Part shown: positions 50,511 through 59,268 of the stretch, piece after piece
Layout of the letters: each line of letters starts with the position of its first letter
Numbering within the stretch: the first letter of the stretch is position 1
Source of the DNA: Clostridia bacterium
Lineage (GTDB): Bacteria > Bacillota > Clostridia > Christensenellales > Borkfalkiaceae
Direction: 5' to 3'
Assembly: GCA_013316055.1 (NCBI GenBank)
Contig: WSNM01000005.1
Span: 1-61,356 of the forward strand
Length of the DNA: 61,356 nucleotides
Made by a program: the position numbers and the translations under genes
The notes under the pieces: generated by a model
Database searches by the model: none
The model's input: the letters and a program-made list of their open reading frames with translations, nothing else
Told to the model about the DNA's origin: nothing

Positions 50511-51083
50511 TTATTTCGCCTCTGCAAGGTTCTTTATTATTAAATCTATCATAAGGCTAAGCTCCTTTATAAGACCTTCCATTGTCGTAACCTTTTTATC
50601 GGAGGCCGACCATTTAAGATAGCAGCAAACTATTCCCGCAGATACAAAGGTTACGGGGTACAAAAGTCTGTCCTCCGTTACATACGGGTACGCTTTAAGC
50701 ATAGCGTCGGTCGTCTTTTCGGTAAATATCGTTTCAAGAATGTTCTCTGACTTGTTGGACAGCAGAAGAAGATAGCTGCTGAGCACGGCGTCCTCGTCCA
50801 GCGCGGCGGACAGCCTTGTAAATATACGGAATGCCGAGCCGTACACGTCGTTTATATCGAAGCAGTCAAGACAGCTTGATATTTTTGCGGAAATCTCCTT
50901 TTCGATATCAGCCGCCACGGCAGACGTATCTGCGTAGTGCAGATAGAAGGTAGAGCGGTTTACGTTTGCCCTTTCGGCAATCTGCGATACGGTTATTTTT
51001 TCGTATCTGTTTTCCAGCGTAAGCCGCATATACGCGTTTTTGATATTGGTTTTTGTCTTGATAATTCTTTTGTCAATAGCCAT
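50511..51083 (-). CDS. TetR family transcriptional regulator
   Basis: 190 aa from the ATG at 51083 (MAIDKRIIKTKTNIKNAYMR); a longer frame to 51137 would start upstream of the mapped promoter region. The HTH is KITVSQIAERANVNRSTFYLHY (split: recognition helix NRSTFYLHY). The C-terminal half is variable ligand-binding type. Divergent from a small membrane protein/PAP2 pair, which it may control. Confidence 0.9.
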   Translation of the reverse strand: MAIDKRIIKTKTNIKNAYMRLTLENRYEKITVSQIAERANVNRSTFYLHYADTSAVAADIEKEISAKISSCLDCFDINDVYGSAFRIFTRLSAALDEDAVLSSYLLLLSNKSENILETIFTEKTTDAMLKAYPYVTEDRLLYPVTFVSAGIVCCYLKWSASDKKVTTMEGLIKELSLMIDLIIKNLAEAK

Positions 51084-51128
51084 AAGCCTGTTTATCCGCA
51101 GCAATGCGTTAGGGTTTCCAACGCGACT

Positions 51129-51157
51129 ATTATACAACGAGTTAACCGTTAAATCAA
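51129..51157 (-). promoter_or_regulatory. Promoter of the TetR gene
   Basis: On the - strand: TTGATT, 17 nt, TATAAT. Its -35 box is 8 nt from the -35 of the divergent promoter, and GTTAACCGTTAA repeats lie between its boxes. Confidence 0.65.
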
Positions 51158-51165
51158 ATTAAAAC

Positions 51166-51194
51166 TTGACATAATTTCAATTAAGTTGTAAAAT
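51166..51194 (+). promoter_or_regulatory. Divergent, leaderless promoter of the small membrane protein
   Basis: TTGACA, 17 nt, TAAAAT. The ATG at 51201 starts 7 nt after the -10 box, exactly where transcription should begin. Confidence 0.7.
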
Positions 51195-51200
51195 CGTCCT

Positions 51201-51524
51201 ATGGAACTGTGGCAGATAATGGCGATAGTGCTCAGCGCGCTGTTTTTTATAATATTACTTATCTTTATCGTCACCTATTCGCGCGGCAAGGCGCGCAGGG
51301 AAGAGCGGGACGAACAGCTTTCTAAAATGTACGCCGACCCTAATCTGGCAAAAATGGAATACGATTTTGCAATGTACGATGAGGAAACCGAGCGGCTTGT
51401 CGACCGCGCAATGGGCAAAGGCGGTCAGGCCTCTGCCAATCCCGACGGAGACCAGCAGCTTTCCTTTCTCGGCGCGGCGGATACCGAGGGTATAGAAGAG
51501 ATAACAGGCAACTACAAGCCTTGA
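51201..51524 (+). CDS. Small single-span membrane protein
   Basis: 107 aa. One N-terminal membrane span (4-26), then a charged cytoplasmic region (RGKARREERDEQLSKM) and an acidic end. No family recognised. It is probably translated from a leaderless mRNA and is 7 nt upstream of the PAP2 gene. Confidence 0.7.
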   Translation: MELWQIMAIVLSALFFIILLIFIVTYSRGKARREERDEQLSKMYADPNLAKMEYDFAMYDEETERLVDRAMGKGGQASANPDGDQQLSFLGAADTEGIEEITGNYKP

Positions 51525-51531
51525 TTTTATT

Positions 51532-52098
51532 ATGGATATAAGGATTTTACAGTGGTTCGGCGAGGTATTCCATAACCAAATGTGGCTTAACTATGTTATG
51601 AAGTACGTTACCTATCTGGGCGAATTCGGCGCTGCGGCAATAATTTCCGCCGTTGTGCTGTTCGTTTTCGGAAAAACCCGCTGGGCGGGCGTCGGCGTTG
51701 CCGCGGCCTTTGTTTTGGACGTGCTTATCGTCAACATAATATTAAAGCTGACCGTAAATCGCACCAGACCGTGGCAAGCCTATCCCGATTTGGGCTTTCA
51801 TGAATTTCATGTACTGATAGGCGTCCGCGAGCCTACGGACTCGTCGTTTCCATCGGGTCATACTGCGGCTTTGTTTGCGGCGGCGGTGTGCATAGTTATG
51901 TATTACAAGGCAAAGGGGATACCGGCTATTATAGTCGCCGCGCTTGTGGCTTTTTCAAGAATTTATCTTTGTATGCACTATCCGACGGACGTGTTGGGCG
52001 GAATACTTATAGGCTCTGCATGCGGAGTGGCGGGATACTTTATATCAAAGGGAATAAAAAAGCTGTTCGACCGCAGAAAAATTAAAGACGAAGTGTAG
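51532..52098 (+). CDS. PAP2-family phosphatase, undecaprenyl-diphosphatase-like
   Basis: 188 aa, six membrane segments. The three acid-phosphatase motifs are intact: KLTVNRTRP, FPSGHTA and SRIYLCMHYPTDVLGG. It is of BcrC/PgpB type, which dephosphorylates undecaprenyl diphosphate or lipid phosphates at the outer face of the membrane. Position behind a TetR-facing promoter suggests regulated cell-wall or antibiotic-stress response. Confidence 0.88.
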   Translation: MDIRILQWFGEVFHNQMWLNYVMKYVTYLGEFGAAAIISAVVLFVFGKTRWAGVGVAAAFVLDVLIVNIILKLTVNRTRPWQAYPDLGFHEFHVLIGVREPTDSSFPSGHTAALFAAAVCIVMYYKAKGIPAIIVAALVAFSRIYLCMHYPTDVLGGILIGSACGVAGYFISKGIKKLFDRRKIKDEV

Positions 52099-52100
52099 AA

Positions 52101-52133
52101 AACGCCCGACGCGCAAACAGCGCGTCGGGCGTT
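52101..52133. terminator. Bidirectional hairpin between convergent genes
   Basis: A 14-bp perfect GC-rich stem (AACGCCCGACGCGC and complement), 5-nt loop, A/T-rich flanks. Confidence 0.7.
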
Positions 52134-52140
52134 AAATTAT

Positions 52141-52554
52141 TTATTGCATTTTGAACTTCATAACAAGCGGCTTTGTCATAATAAGCTTCGATATTACGAA
52201 TTCCCCGTTTTCTATTACAGCCTTTTCCTTGAATTTATAGCCTAAAATTCCCGCTTCGCCGGTAAATTCCCGCGTTTCGCCGTCTACGGAATACTCGCCC
52301 TCGAAGGCGCGGCGGCTTCCGTTAACGGGCTTAAAGCTTATTTCCAGCTTTTTGTCGTCAATCAGCGTAATTTTTATATATTCGTATTTTTCAAGCAGGT
52401 CGGTTTCGCCTAAACGCGCCTCAACGCATTCGTATTCGCCGATGTACGGCTTTGTCAGCGACTTTACCGAGCCGCTTGCCTCCATATCGCATGCGGGTAA
52501 AATAATCAGCATAAGCGAAAGTATAACACTTATCAAAATCAATTTTCTTTTCAT
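52141..52554 (-). CDS. Small putative lipoprotein
   Basis: 137 aa from the ATG at 52554. Signal peptide MKRKLILISVILSLMLIILPAC with a lipobox-like LPAC. The rest is beta-rich with repeated Glu/Lys strands (KYEYIKITLIDDKKLEISF), resembling small lipocalin-like lipoproteins. Function unknown. No clear Shine-Dalgarno. Confidence 0.65.
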   Translation of the reverse strand: MKRKLILISVILSLMLIILPACDMEASGSVKSLTKPYIGEYECVEARLGETDLLEKYEYIKITLIDDKKLEISFKPVNGSRRAFEGEYSVDGETREFTGEAGILGYKFKEKAVIENGEFVISKLIMTKPLVMKFKMQ

Positions 52555-52589
52555 ACGCAAAAAGTATGCGCGTTTTTTTAAAAAATAAA

Positions 52590-52611
52590 CCCCCGCCGAT
52601 AAGGGCGGGGG
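52590..52611 (-). terminator. Terminator of fba
   Basis: On the - strand: an 8-bp C/G stem with a 6-nt loop followed by TTTATTTTTT, about 22 nt after the fba stop. Confidence 0.8.
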
Positions 52612-52633
52612 CATAATTTTGCTTTATCAAATT

Positions 52634-53506
52634 TTACGCCTTGTTTATGCTGCCGAAAATTTCCATCTTCTCGCGTACGGTTGCCTTAATAGCCTCGCAG
52701 CCGGGCGCAAGCAGCTTGCGGGGGTCAAAGCCCTTGCCAACCAAATCCTTGCCGGCTTCCACATATCCGCGCGTAGCCTCCTGAAACGCAAGCTGGCACT
52801 CCGTGTTCACGTTGATTTTAGCAACGCCAAGCGAAATTGCCTTTTTAATCATATCAACGGGAATACCCGTGCCGCCGTGCAGAACAAGGGGCATTTTGCC
52901 AACCTTTTCCTTAACTGCCGCAAGCGTGTCAAAGCTTAAGCCAGCCCAGTCCGCGGGATATTTGCCGTGAATGTTGCCTATACCGGCCGCAAGCATGGTC
53001 ACGCCCAAATCAGCGATTTTTTTGCATTCGTCGGGGTCGGCGCACTCGCCTTTGCCGATAACGCCGTCCTCTTCGCCGCCGATAGCGCCTACCTCGGCTT
53101 CAAGGCTCAAGCCCTTCTTTTTGCAAACCTCTACAAGCTCTGTGGTTTTTGCGATGTTTTCCGCAATGGGGAAGTGAGAGCCGTCGAACATAATGGAGGA
53201 GAAGCCCGCCTCTATGCATTTATAGCAGCCCTCGTAGGTGCCGTGGTCAAGGTGCAATGCAACGGGAACTGTTATTTTCATCTCCTCAAGCATAGCGGAA
53301 ACCATAGCCGCAACCGTTTTAAAGCCGGTCATATATTTGCCCGCGCCTTCCGAAACGCCGAGGATAACGGGGGAGTGAAGCTCTTCCGCAGTCTGCAAAA
53401 TGGATTTTGTCCATTCCAGATTATTTATATTGAACTGACCTACGGCGTATTTGCCGTCCCTCGCTTTTTCAAGCATTTCCTTTGCGGAAACCAACTTGTG
53501 TGCCAT
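52634..53506 (-). CDS. fba: Class II fructose-bisphosphate aldolase
   Basis: 290 aa. Zinc-dependent glycolytic aldolase. Metal and substrate motifs: FNINNLEW, VALHLDHGTYEGC (about 80), GSIMFDGSHFP-like stretch SIMFDGSHFP, EAEVGAIGGEEDG, ADPDEC and LVLHGGTGIP. Shine-Dalgarno CGGAGGTTTTT. Divergent from gapA, another glycolytic gene. Confidence 0.96.
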   Translation of the reverse strand: MAHKLVSAKEMLEKARDGKYAVGQFNINNLEWTKSILQTAEELHSPVILGVSEGAGKYMTGFKTVAAMVSAMLEEMKITVPVALHLDHGTYEGCYKCIEAGFSSIMFDGSHFPIAENIAKTTELVEVCKKKGLSLEAEVGAIGGEEDGVIGKGECADPDECKKIADLGVTMLAAGIGNIHGKYPADWAGLSFDTLAAVKEKVGKMPLVLHGGTGIPVDMIKKAISLGVAKINVNTECQLAFQEATRGYVEAGKDLVGKGFDPRKLLAPGCEAIKATVREKMEIFGSINKA

Positions 53507-53536
53507 AAAAACCTCCGAAACATATTATTTAATAAA

Positions 53537-53559
53537 TTAAGGTAATTTATATACCTTAA
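53537..53559. promoter_or_regulatory. Operator-like palindrome at the fba transcription start
   Basis: TTAAGGTA, 7 nt, TACCTTAA, spanning the expected +1 of the fba promoter. Either an operator or a 5' mRNA hairpin. Confidence 0.5.
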
Positions 53560-53561
53560 TT

Positions 53562-53590
53562 ATTATAATTCATTGTCCGCCAAAATTCAA
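53562..53590 (-). promoter_or_regulatory. Promoter of fba
   Basis: On the - strand: TTGAAT, 17 nt, TATAAT. Confidence 0.7.
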
Positions 53591-53659
53591 GTTTATTTGC
53601 AGTCAAATGCGTTAAATTATTTGCAAAATGCGTCGACGGGAAATATCCGAAAAAAACTG

Positions 53660-53688
53660 TTGACTTAAAAAAACTTATTTGTTATAAT
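53660..53688 (+). promoter_or_regulatory. Promoter of gapA
   Basis: TTGACT, 17 nt, TATAAT, 64 nt before the gapA start. Confidence 0.8.
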
Positions 53689-53752
53689 TAGAACGATTTT
53701 TAATCAAACTAAAATTCAGAAATAAAATTTCAAATTCGGAGGAATTTATTTT

Positions 53753-54772
53753 ATGGCAAATGTAAAGGTTGCAATCAACGGTTTCGGTCGTATCGGCCGT
53801 CTTGCGTTCAGACAGATGTTCGATGCGGAAGGCTATGAAATTGTAGCTATCAACGATTTGACAAGCCCCAAAATGCTTGCGCATCTGTTGAAGTACGATT
53901 CGGCTCAGGGCAGATACAAGTATTCCGATTCTGTTGTTGCGGGTGAGGATTCCATTACGGTAAACGGCAAAACTATCAAAATTTATGCCGAAAAAGACGC
54001 AATCAATCTTCCTTGGAAGGATTTGGACGTTGACGTTGTTCTGGAATGCACGGGCTTCTACTGCTCGAAGGAAAAGGCTTCCGCTCATATCAAGGCGGGC
54101 GCTAAAAAGTGCGTAATCTCCGCACCTGCCGGCAACGACCTGCCTACGGTTGTATTCAGCGTAAACGAGAACACTCTTAAAGCTTCCGACACGGTTATCT
54201 CCGCGGCAAGCTGCACAACGAACTGCCTTGCGCCTATGGCGGCTACGCTCAACAAGCTCTGCAAAATCAAGAAGGGCTATATGACGACTATCCACGCTTA
54301 TACCGGCGACCAGATGGTTCTTGACGGCCCTCACCGCAAGGGTGATTTAAGAAGAGCAAGAGCCGCTGCCGTTAACATCGTTCCCAACTCCACGGGCGCG
54401 GCAAAGGCTATCGGTCTTGTTATTCCCGAGCTTAACGGCGTTCTCGACGGCTGCGCGCAGCGCGTACCCGTTCCCACCGGTTCGCTTACCCAGCTTATCG
54501 CAGTTTGCGAGGGCGAGGTAGACGCAAATGCGGTTAACGGCGCAATGAAGGCTGCTGCTTCCGCTTCCTACGGCTATACCGAAGAGGAGATTGTTTCCTC
54601 CGACGTTATCGGTATGAGCTACGGCTCGCTTTTCGACGCTACGCAGACGAAGTGCATGCCCCTCGGCGACGGCACAACCCTTGTTAAGGTTGTAAGCTGG
54701 TACGACAACGAAAATTCCTATACCTCGCAGATGGTAAGAACAATCAAGTACTTTGCCGAGCTTAAAAAATAA
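53753..54772 (+). CDS. gapA: Glyceraldehyde-3-phosphate dehydrogenase, type I
   Basis: 339 aa. It begins [15 protein letters not shown] (NAD-binding). The active-site Cys is in [14 protein letters not shown] (about 153) with the paired His in the segment after [16 protein letters not shown]. The end [17 protein letters not shown] is typical. Strong Shine-Dalgarno CGGAGGAA. Codon choice is biased as in highly expressed genes. Confidence 0.98.
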   Translation: MANVKVAINGFGRIGRLAFRQMFDAEGYEIVAINDLTSPKMLAHLLKYDSAQGRYKYSDSVVAGEDSITVNGKTIKIYAEKDAINLPWKDLDVDVVLECTGFYCSKEKASAHIKAGAKKCVISAPAGNDLPTVVFSVNENTLKASDTVISAASCTTNCLAPMAATLNKLCKIKKGYMTTIHAYTGDQMVLDGPHRKGDLRRARAAAVNIVPNSTGAAKAIGLVIPELNGVLDGCAQRVPVPTGSLTQLIAVCEGEVDANAVNGAMKAAASASYGYTEEEIVSSDVIGMSYGSLFDATQTKCMPLGDGTTLVKVVSWYDNENSYTSQMVRTIKYFAELKK

Positions 54773-54794
54773 TTTAAAATAAATAATACGAAGC

Positions 54795-54830
54795 AAGCTC
54801 CCTCGGAAAATTACTCCGAGGGAGCTTTTT
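54795..54830 (+). terminator. Terminator of gapA
   Basis: AAGCTCCCTCGG / CCGAGGGAGCTT, 9-nt loop, TTTTT. Confidence 0.9.
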
Positions 54831-54845
54831 AACGTGCGTATGGGC

Positions 54846-54873
54846 TTGACAATCTGCCTTTAAAATATATAAT
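54846..54873 (+). promoter_or_regulatory. Promoter of the 54903 gene
   Basis: TTGACA, 16 nt, TATAAT. Confidence 0.65.
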
Positions 54874-54902
54874 AGTAAATACTTTTTTTAAAGAGGACTT
54901 GT

Positions 54903-55424
54903 ATGATAAATATTCTTAAAAAAATCAAAAAGGAAAAAACGCTTTGCGAAATTTATTCCGCAAACGGCAATGCAGACACCTTCACGGTAGGCTATGTGTA
55001 CGACTGCGACGACGATTTTTATATTCTGGAATGCGTTTCGCCGGACGGCAGGTGGGACGGCTTTCAATGTCGGCTTACAGAGGATATTTCTATGGTGCGT
55101 CAGGATACACCTTGTATCGAAGCCTTGAAAAAGCTTATGCCGTTCTATAATTTCTACCATAAGGATATGGACTGCGACGGCAAAAACGTGCTTGAAACCG
55201 TTTTGCAGTACATAATAAAAAATAAAAAAATTTGCAGGATAGAAACCTATCAGGACAGCGGAATGAGCGGAACGATTACAGACGCCTCGGGCAGTGTTGT
55301 CACGGTTTCGCTTGTCAACGGCGGAGGTAAAGGCGTGGGCACAGGCTATGTTTTAAAGGACGATATAGATTTTATTTCGGTCGAGGCTGAAAGCGAAATC
55401 CGTCTTGAAATTCTTTCAAAATAG
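54903..55424 (+). CDS. Unknown protein with two similar small beta-rich halves
   Basis: 173 aa, not recognised. Two halves share a pattern of short strands: first around CEIYSANGNADTFTVGYVYD with LTEDISMV, second around CRIETYQDSGMSGTITDA with LKDDIDFISV. This suggests a tandem Sm/SH3-like barrel. A basic helix (ILKKIKKEK) starts the protein. It is monocistronic with its own promoter and terminator. Confidence 0.6.
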   Translation: MINILKKIKKEKTLCEIYSANGNADTFTVGYVYDCDDDFYILECVSPDGRWDGFQCRLTEDISMVRQDTPCIEALKKLMPFYNFYHKDMDCDGKNVLETVLQYIIKNKKICRIETYQDSGMSGTITDASGSVVTVSLVNGGGKGVGTGYVLKDDIDFISVEAESEIRLEILSK

Positions 55425-55430
55425 AATATC

Positions 55431-55464
55431 ACGGGCGGCGCAGTTTGCGCCGCCCGTTGTTTTT
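55431..55464 (+). terminator. Terminator after the 54903 gene
   Basis: A 12-bp perfect stem (ACGGGCGGCGCA and complement), 3-nt loop, then TGTTTTT. Confidence 0.85.
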
Positions 55465-55518
55465 ACCTTTTATTTTGTATAAAAGCACGCGGTAGTCTCA
55501 TATTTAAAGCTAAGCAAA

Positions 55519-56619
55519 TTAAACGTTAAAGCGGAAGAGCACCACGTCGCCGTCCTTTATGACGTATTCCTTGCCCTCCGAGCGCACCTTGCCCTTTTCT
55601 CGCGCGCCGACAAGCCCGCCGCATTCCAAAAGCGTTTCCCATTCCACAACCTCGGCGCGGATAAAGCCCTTTTCAAAATCGGTATGAATTTTTCCCGGCG
55701 CCTGAGGCGCCTTTGTGCCCTTTACGATAGTCCATGCGCGGGTTTCCTTTTCGCCCGCGGTAAGGTAGGAAATAAGTCCAAGCAGTGCATAGCTCTTTTT
55801 AATCAGTCTGTTTAAGCCGCTCTCTTTAAGTCCCAGCTCTTCAAGGAACACCGCGCTTTCCTCGGGCTCCATTTGAGAAAGCTCTTCCTCGGTCTTTGCG
55901 CATATAACCAAAACCTCGCTGCCTTCCTCGGCGGCATATTTTTTAACGGCGCAGACAAGCGGAATTTCGTCCTCGTTCTTTCCCATATCGAACTCGGAAA
56001 TATTCGCCGCATAAATGACGGGTTTATTTGTCAAAAGATATAAATTTTCCAAAAGCGGTTGCTCCTCGTCAGAGCAGTTAAAAAGCCGCGCGGGCTTTTC
56101 CTCGCTTAAAAACTTTTCAAGCCGTTCCAAAAAGGCGTACTCGGCAGCCGCTTCCTTGTTTGCACCGCCGCGCGCCGCGCTGCGTATTCTGTCCGCGCGC
56201 TTTTGCACGGCCTCTATGTCCGATAAAATCAATTCCAGCGTAATTGTCTGAATATCCGCAACGGGGTCTATTTTATTGTTTACATGCGTGATGTTCTCGT
56301 TTTCAAAACAGCGCACAACGTGCACAATTGCGTCGCATTCGCGTATATGCGACAAAAATTTATTGCCCAAGCCCTCTCCGCGGGAAGCGCCCTTAACAAG
56401 CCCCGCAATATCCACAAACTCAACAATGGCGGGGGTTATTTTTTTGCTTGAATACAGCGCGGCAAGCTTGTCAAGTCGCTCGTCCGGTACGGGCACAACG
56501 CCTACGTTCGGCTCGATAGTGCAAAAGGGGTAATTTGCCGCCTCTGCACCCGCGTGCGTTATTGCATTGAATAAAGTCGATTTGCCTACGTTCGGTAAGC
56601 CTACAACGCCCAATTTCAT
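55519..56619 (-). CDS. ychF: Ribosome-binding ATPase YchF (OBG family)
   Basis: 366 aa. GVVGLPNVGKSTLFNAIT (G1), VEFVDIAGLVKGASRGEG (G3 region) and the NxxE-type G4 variant, here ANISEFD, mark the OLA1/YchF branch that prefers ATP. The C-terminal TGS domain covers about 285-366 (TKAPQAPGKIHTDFEKGFI). Shine-Dalgarno AAGGTAG. Confidence 0.96.
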   Translation of the reverse strand: MKLGVVGLPNVGKSTLFNAITHAGAEAANYPFCTIEPNVGVVPVPDERLDKLAALYSSKKITPAIVEFVDIAGLVKGASRGEGLGNKFLSHIRECDAIVHVVRCFENENITHVNNKIDPVADIQTITLELILSDIEAVQKRADRIRSAARGGANKEAAAEYAFLERLEKFLSEEKPARLFNCSDEEQPLLENLYLLTNKPVIYAANISEFDMGKNEDEIPLVCAVKKYAAEEGSEVLVICAKTEEELSQMEPEESAVFLEELGLKESGLNRLIKKSYALLGLISYLTAGEKETRAWTIVKGTKAPQAPGKIHTDFEKGFIRAEVVEWETLLECGGLVGAREKGKVRSEGKEYVIKDGDVVLFRFNV

Positions 56620-56659
56620 AAAACTACCTTATATAAAAAATGTAAATTTTCTGTATTTG

Positions 56660-56687
56660 ATTATAATATAAAATCAAAAAAAATCAA
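56660..56687 (-). promoter_or_regulatory. Promoter of ychF
   Basis: On the - strand: TTGATT, 16 nt, TATAAT. Confidence 0.5.
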
Positions 56688-56757
56688 AACGAATGCGCGG
56701 TAAAGTTGCCAAATTTTTGCCGTTATGATAAAATTGTTTGCAAAGGAAATACAAAAA

Positions 56758-58437
56758 ATGGATTATAAAAGGCACATTGCAAAAGGACTTGAAATAGACG
56801 GCGTAAGCGAGGAGGAAATATACTCCGCAATAGCTCTTCCGCCGAATTCGGAAATGGGAGATTACGCCCTTCCGTGCTTTAAATTTGCAAAAATATTAAG
56901 AAAAAGCCCCGTCGCCATTGCAGAGGAGCTGAAAAATTCGTACGTCTGCGACGAAATTATCAGCGAGGCTACGGCTGTCAACGGCTATCTTAATTTCAAG
57001 GTCAATAAAATTGCGCTTACAAATGCGGTTTTGTCCGCCGTTTTGAACGGCGGCGATAAATACGGCTCTTCAACGGTCGGCAACGGCAAAACAATCTGTA
57101 TAGACTATTCGTCCGTCAACGTTGCAAAGCCCTTTCATATCGGTCACCTGTCAACTACCGTAATAGGCGGGGCGTTGTACAAAATATTCGGCTTTCTTGG
57201 CTATAACGTGGTCGGTATAAACCATTTGGGAGATTACGGCACGCAGTTCGGCAAGCTTATCTGCGCCTACAAGCGCTGGGGCGACCGTAACGAGGTGCAG
57301 AAGGGCGGAATACACGCAATCAACGATTTATACGTCCGCTTCAATGCCGAGGCTACGGCGGAAATGGAAGCCGAGGCAAGGGAATATTTCCGCCTTATCG
57401 AAAGCGGAGATAAGGAAGCGTGCGAGCTTTTTGAATGGTTTAAATCGCTTACTCTCGAATACGTTAAGGAAATTTACGCAAAGCTGAATATAACCTTCGA
57501 CAGCTATGCGGGCGAGCGGTTTTATACCGACAAAATGCAGCCCGTAATAGACGAACTTCGCGCTAAAAACCTGCTTAAAGAGAGCGAGGGTGCACAAATA
57601 GTAGATTTGGAGGAGTACGGAATGCCTCCCTGCCTTATTTTGCGCTCTGACGGGGCGTCGCTTTACGCCACGCGCGACTTGGCGGCGGCGGTTTACCGCA
57701 AAAATACCTACGATTTTTACAAATGCTTATACGTTGTCGCGTATCAGCAAAATCTGCACTTCAAGCAGTTTTTTAAGGTTCTGGAATTAATGGGCAAGCC
57801 TTGGGCAAAGGATTTGGTGCACGTCGCTTACGGAATGGTGTCGCTCGAGGACGGCGCAATGTCCACAAGAAAGGGCAAGGTTGTCTGGCTTGAGGACGTT
57901 ATCGCCCGCTGTGAAGAGAAGGCGTACGCTGTTATCGACGAAAAAAATCACGCGCTTGAAAATAAAAAGCAAATTGCGCAGACGGTAGGGCTTGGCGCGG
58001 TAATTTTCGGTGCGCTGTATAACAACAAAATCAAGGATATAACCTTTTCCTACGACAAGGTTTTAAGCTTCGAGGGCGAAACCAGCGTATACGTGCAATA
58101 TACCTGTGCCAGAGCAAATTCCGTGCTGTTAAAGAGCGGAGAGGACAAGCCTTTTGCAAAAAATTACGAGCCGAACGCGCAGGAATTCGAGGTAATTAAG
58201 GCAATTGCGGCATTCCCCGACGCGGTGTCCGAGGCGGCGGAAAAGTACGAGCCTTCCGTTATCGCCCGCGCCGCCGTAGACCTTGCGCAAAAATACAATA
58301 AATTTTATATCGACTGTAAAATTCTTACCGCAGAGGGGGACAGCAAGTCCTTCCGTCTTGCGCTTACGCGCGCCGCCTTGCAAACGCTTAAAAATGCGCT
58401 TGCACTGCTGGGAATAGGCGTTCCCGAAAAAATGTAA
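56758..58437 (+). CDS. argS: Arginyl-tRNA synthetase
   Basis: 559 aa from the ATG at 56758 (MDYKRHIAKGLE), with AAAGGAAAT upstream; an ATG at 56725 would add 11 residues. Class I synthetase: HIGH-like motif AKPFHIGHLSTTVIGG (about 125) and KMSKS replaced by MSTRKGKVV (about 375), as in many ArgRS. The anticodon-binding domain ends the protein. The next gene starts at its stop codon (TAATG). Confidence 0.95.
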   Translation: MDYKRHIAKGLEIDGVSEEEIYSAIALPPNSEMGDYALPCFKFAKILRKSPVAIAEELKNSYVCDEIISEATAVNGYLNFKVNKIALTNAVLSAVLNGGDKYGSSTVGNGKTICIDYSSVNVAKPFHIGHLSTTVIGGALYKIFGFLGYNVVGINHLGDYGTQFGKLICAYKRWGDRNEVQKGGIHAINDLYVRFNAEATAEMEAEAREYFRLIESGDKEACELFEWFKSLTLEYVKEIYAKLNITFDSYAGERFYTDKMQPVIDELRAKNLLKESEGAQIVDLEEYGMPPCLILRSDGASLYATRDLAAAVYRKNTYDFYKCLYVVAYQQNLHFKQFFKVLELMGKPWAKDLVHVAYGMVSLEDGAMSTRKGKVVWLEDVIARCEEKAYAVIDEKNHALENKKQIAQTVGLGAVIFGALYNNKIKDITFSYDKVLSFEGETSVYVQYTCARANSVLLKSGEDKPFAKNYEPNAQEFEVIKAIAAFPDAVSEAAEKYEPSVIARAAVDLAQKYNKFYIDCKILTAEGDSKSFRLALTRAALQTLKNALALLGIGVPEKM

Positions 58438-59087
58438 TGGTTAAGGCGATTATATTCGATTTGGACGGCACGCTTGTTGATACCTCGCGCGATATTCATA
58501 AGGTGCTGAATACAAGTCTGCAAAAATATTCCGTTCCTCAAATTACTCTGCGGCAGACGATAGAATTTGTCGGCAACGGTGCAAAAAAGCTTGTGGAGCG
58601 CGCGGCGGGAGAGGAATTTGCAAGCCTTGTTCCCGAAATTTATGCGGATTTTTCAAGGGCTTTTGTCGGGTGCGACAACGCCTTGACTACGCTTTACGAC
58701 GGCGAAGAGCAGGCGCTTAAAGATTTCGGTGACAGAAAAATCAGACTTGCGGTTTTAACCAATAAGCCGCAACGCGCGGCGGAAAACGTCTGCAAAAAGC
58801 ACCTCGATAAATTCGGCTTTGATTTTGTCGTCGGTCAAACGGACGGCGTTCCCTTAAAGCCGGACCCTTATACAACGCTTAAGCTGATTGAAAAATTCGG
58901 AGTGAAAAAGAGCGAATGCGTCTTTGTCGGCGACGGGGAAACAGACGTGCAGACAGCGGCGCGGGCGGGCATAAAATGTATATCCGTTCTGTGGGGCTTC
59001 CGTACCCGCAGTCAGTTGCTGAATGCGGGCGGCAGTATTTTTGCGGAAAGCTATAACCGACTGCAAAAGCTGATTTATTCGTTATAA
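58437..59087 (+). CDS. HAD-family phosphoglycolate phosphatase-like
   Basis: 216 aa. HAD motifs: I IIFDLDGTLVDTSRD, II AVLTNKP, III-Lys near KPDPYTT, IV FVGDGETDVQTAARAG. Closest to Gph/PhnX-type phosphatases; the substrate may be phosphoglycolate or another small phosphoester. Coupled to argS by TAATG. Confidence 0.88.
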   Translation: MVKAIIFDLDGTLVDTSRDIHKVLNTSLQKYSVPQITLRQTIEFVGNGAKKLVERAAGEEFASLVPEIYADFSRAFVGCDNALTTLYDGEEQALKDFGDRKIRLAVLTNKPQRAAENVCKKHLDKFGFDFVVGQTDGVPLKPDPYTTLKLIEKFGVKKSECVFVGDGETDVQTAARAGIKCISVLWGFRTRSQLLNAGGSIFAESYNRLQKLIYSL

Positions 59088-59195
59088 TTAAGCAAAAACT
59101 GCAAAAAATAAAGATAATCAAGCATTTGCATAGTACTATGTGACGCATAAATTACCAAATTTTGCCAATTGCGGGTCAAAATTTTGCAAATATTA

Positions 59196-59224
59196 TTGTA
59201 TTTCGCCTTACGGTGTGTTACAAT
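59196..59224 (+). promoter_or_regulatory. Promoter of the rubrerythrin gene
   Basis: TTGTAT, 17 nt, TACAAT, 45 nt before the start codon. Confidence 0.6.
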
Positions 59225-59268
59225 ATTCAAAGATAAAAATTTAAAATAATCAGGAGTAAAATCAAATT

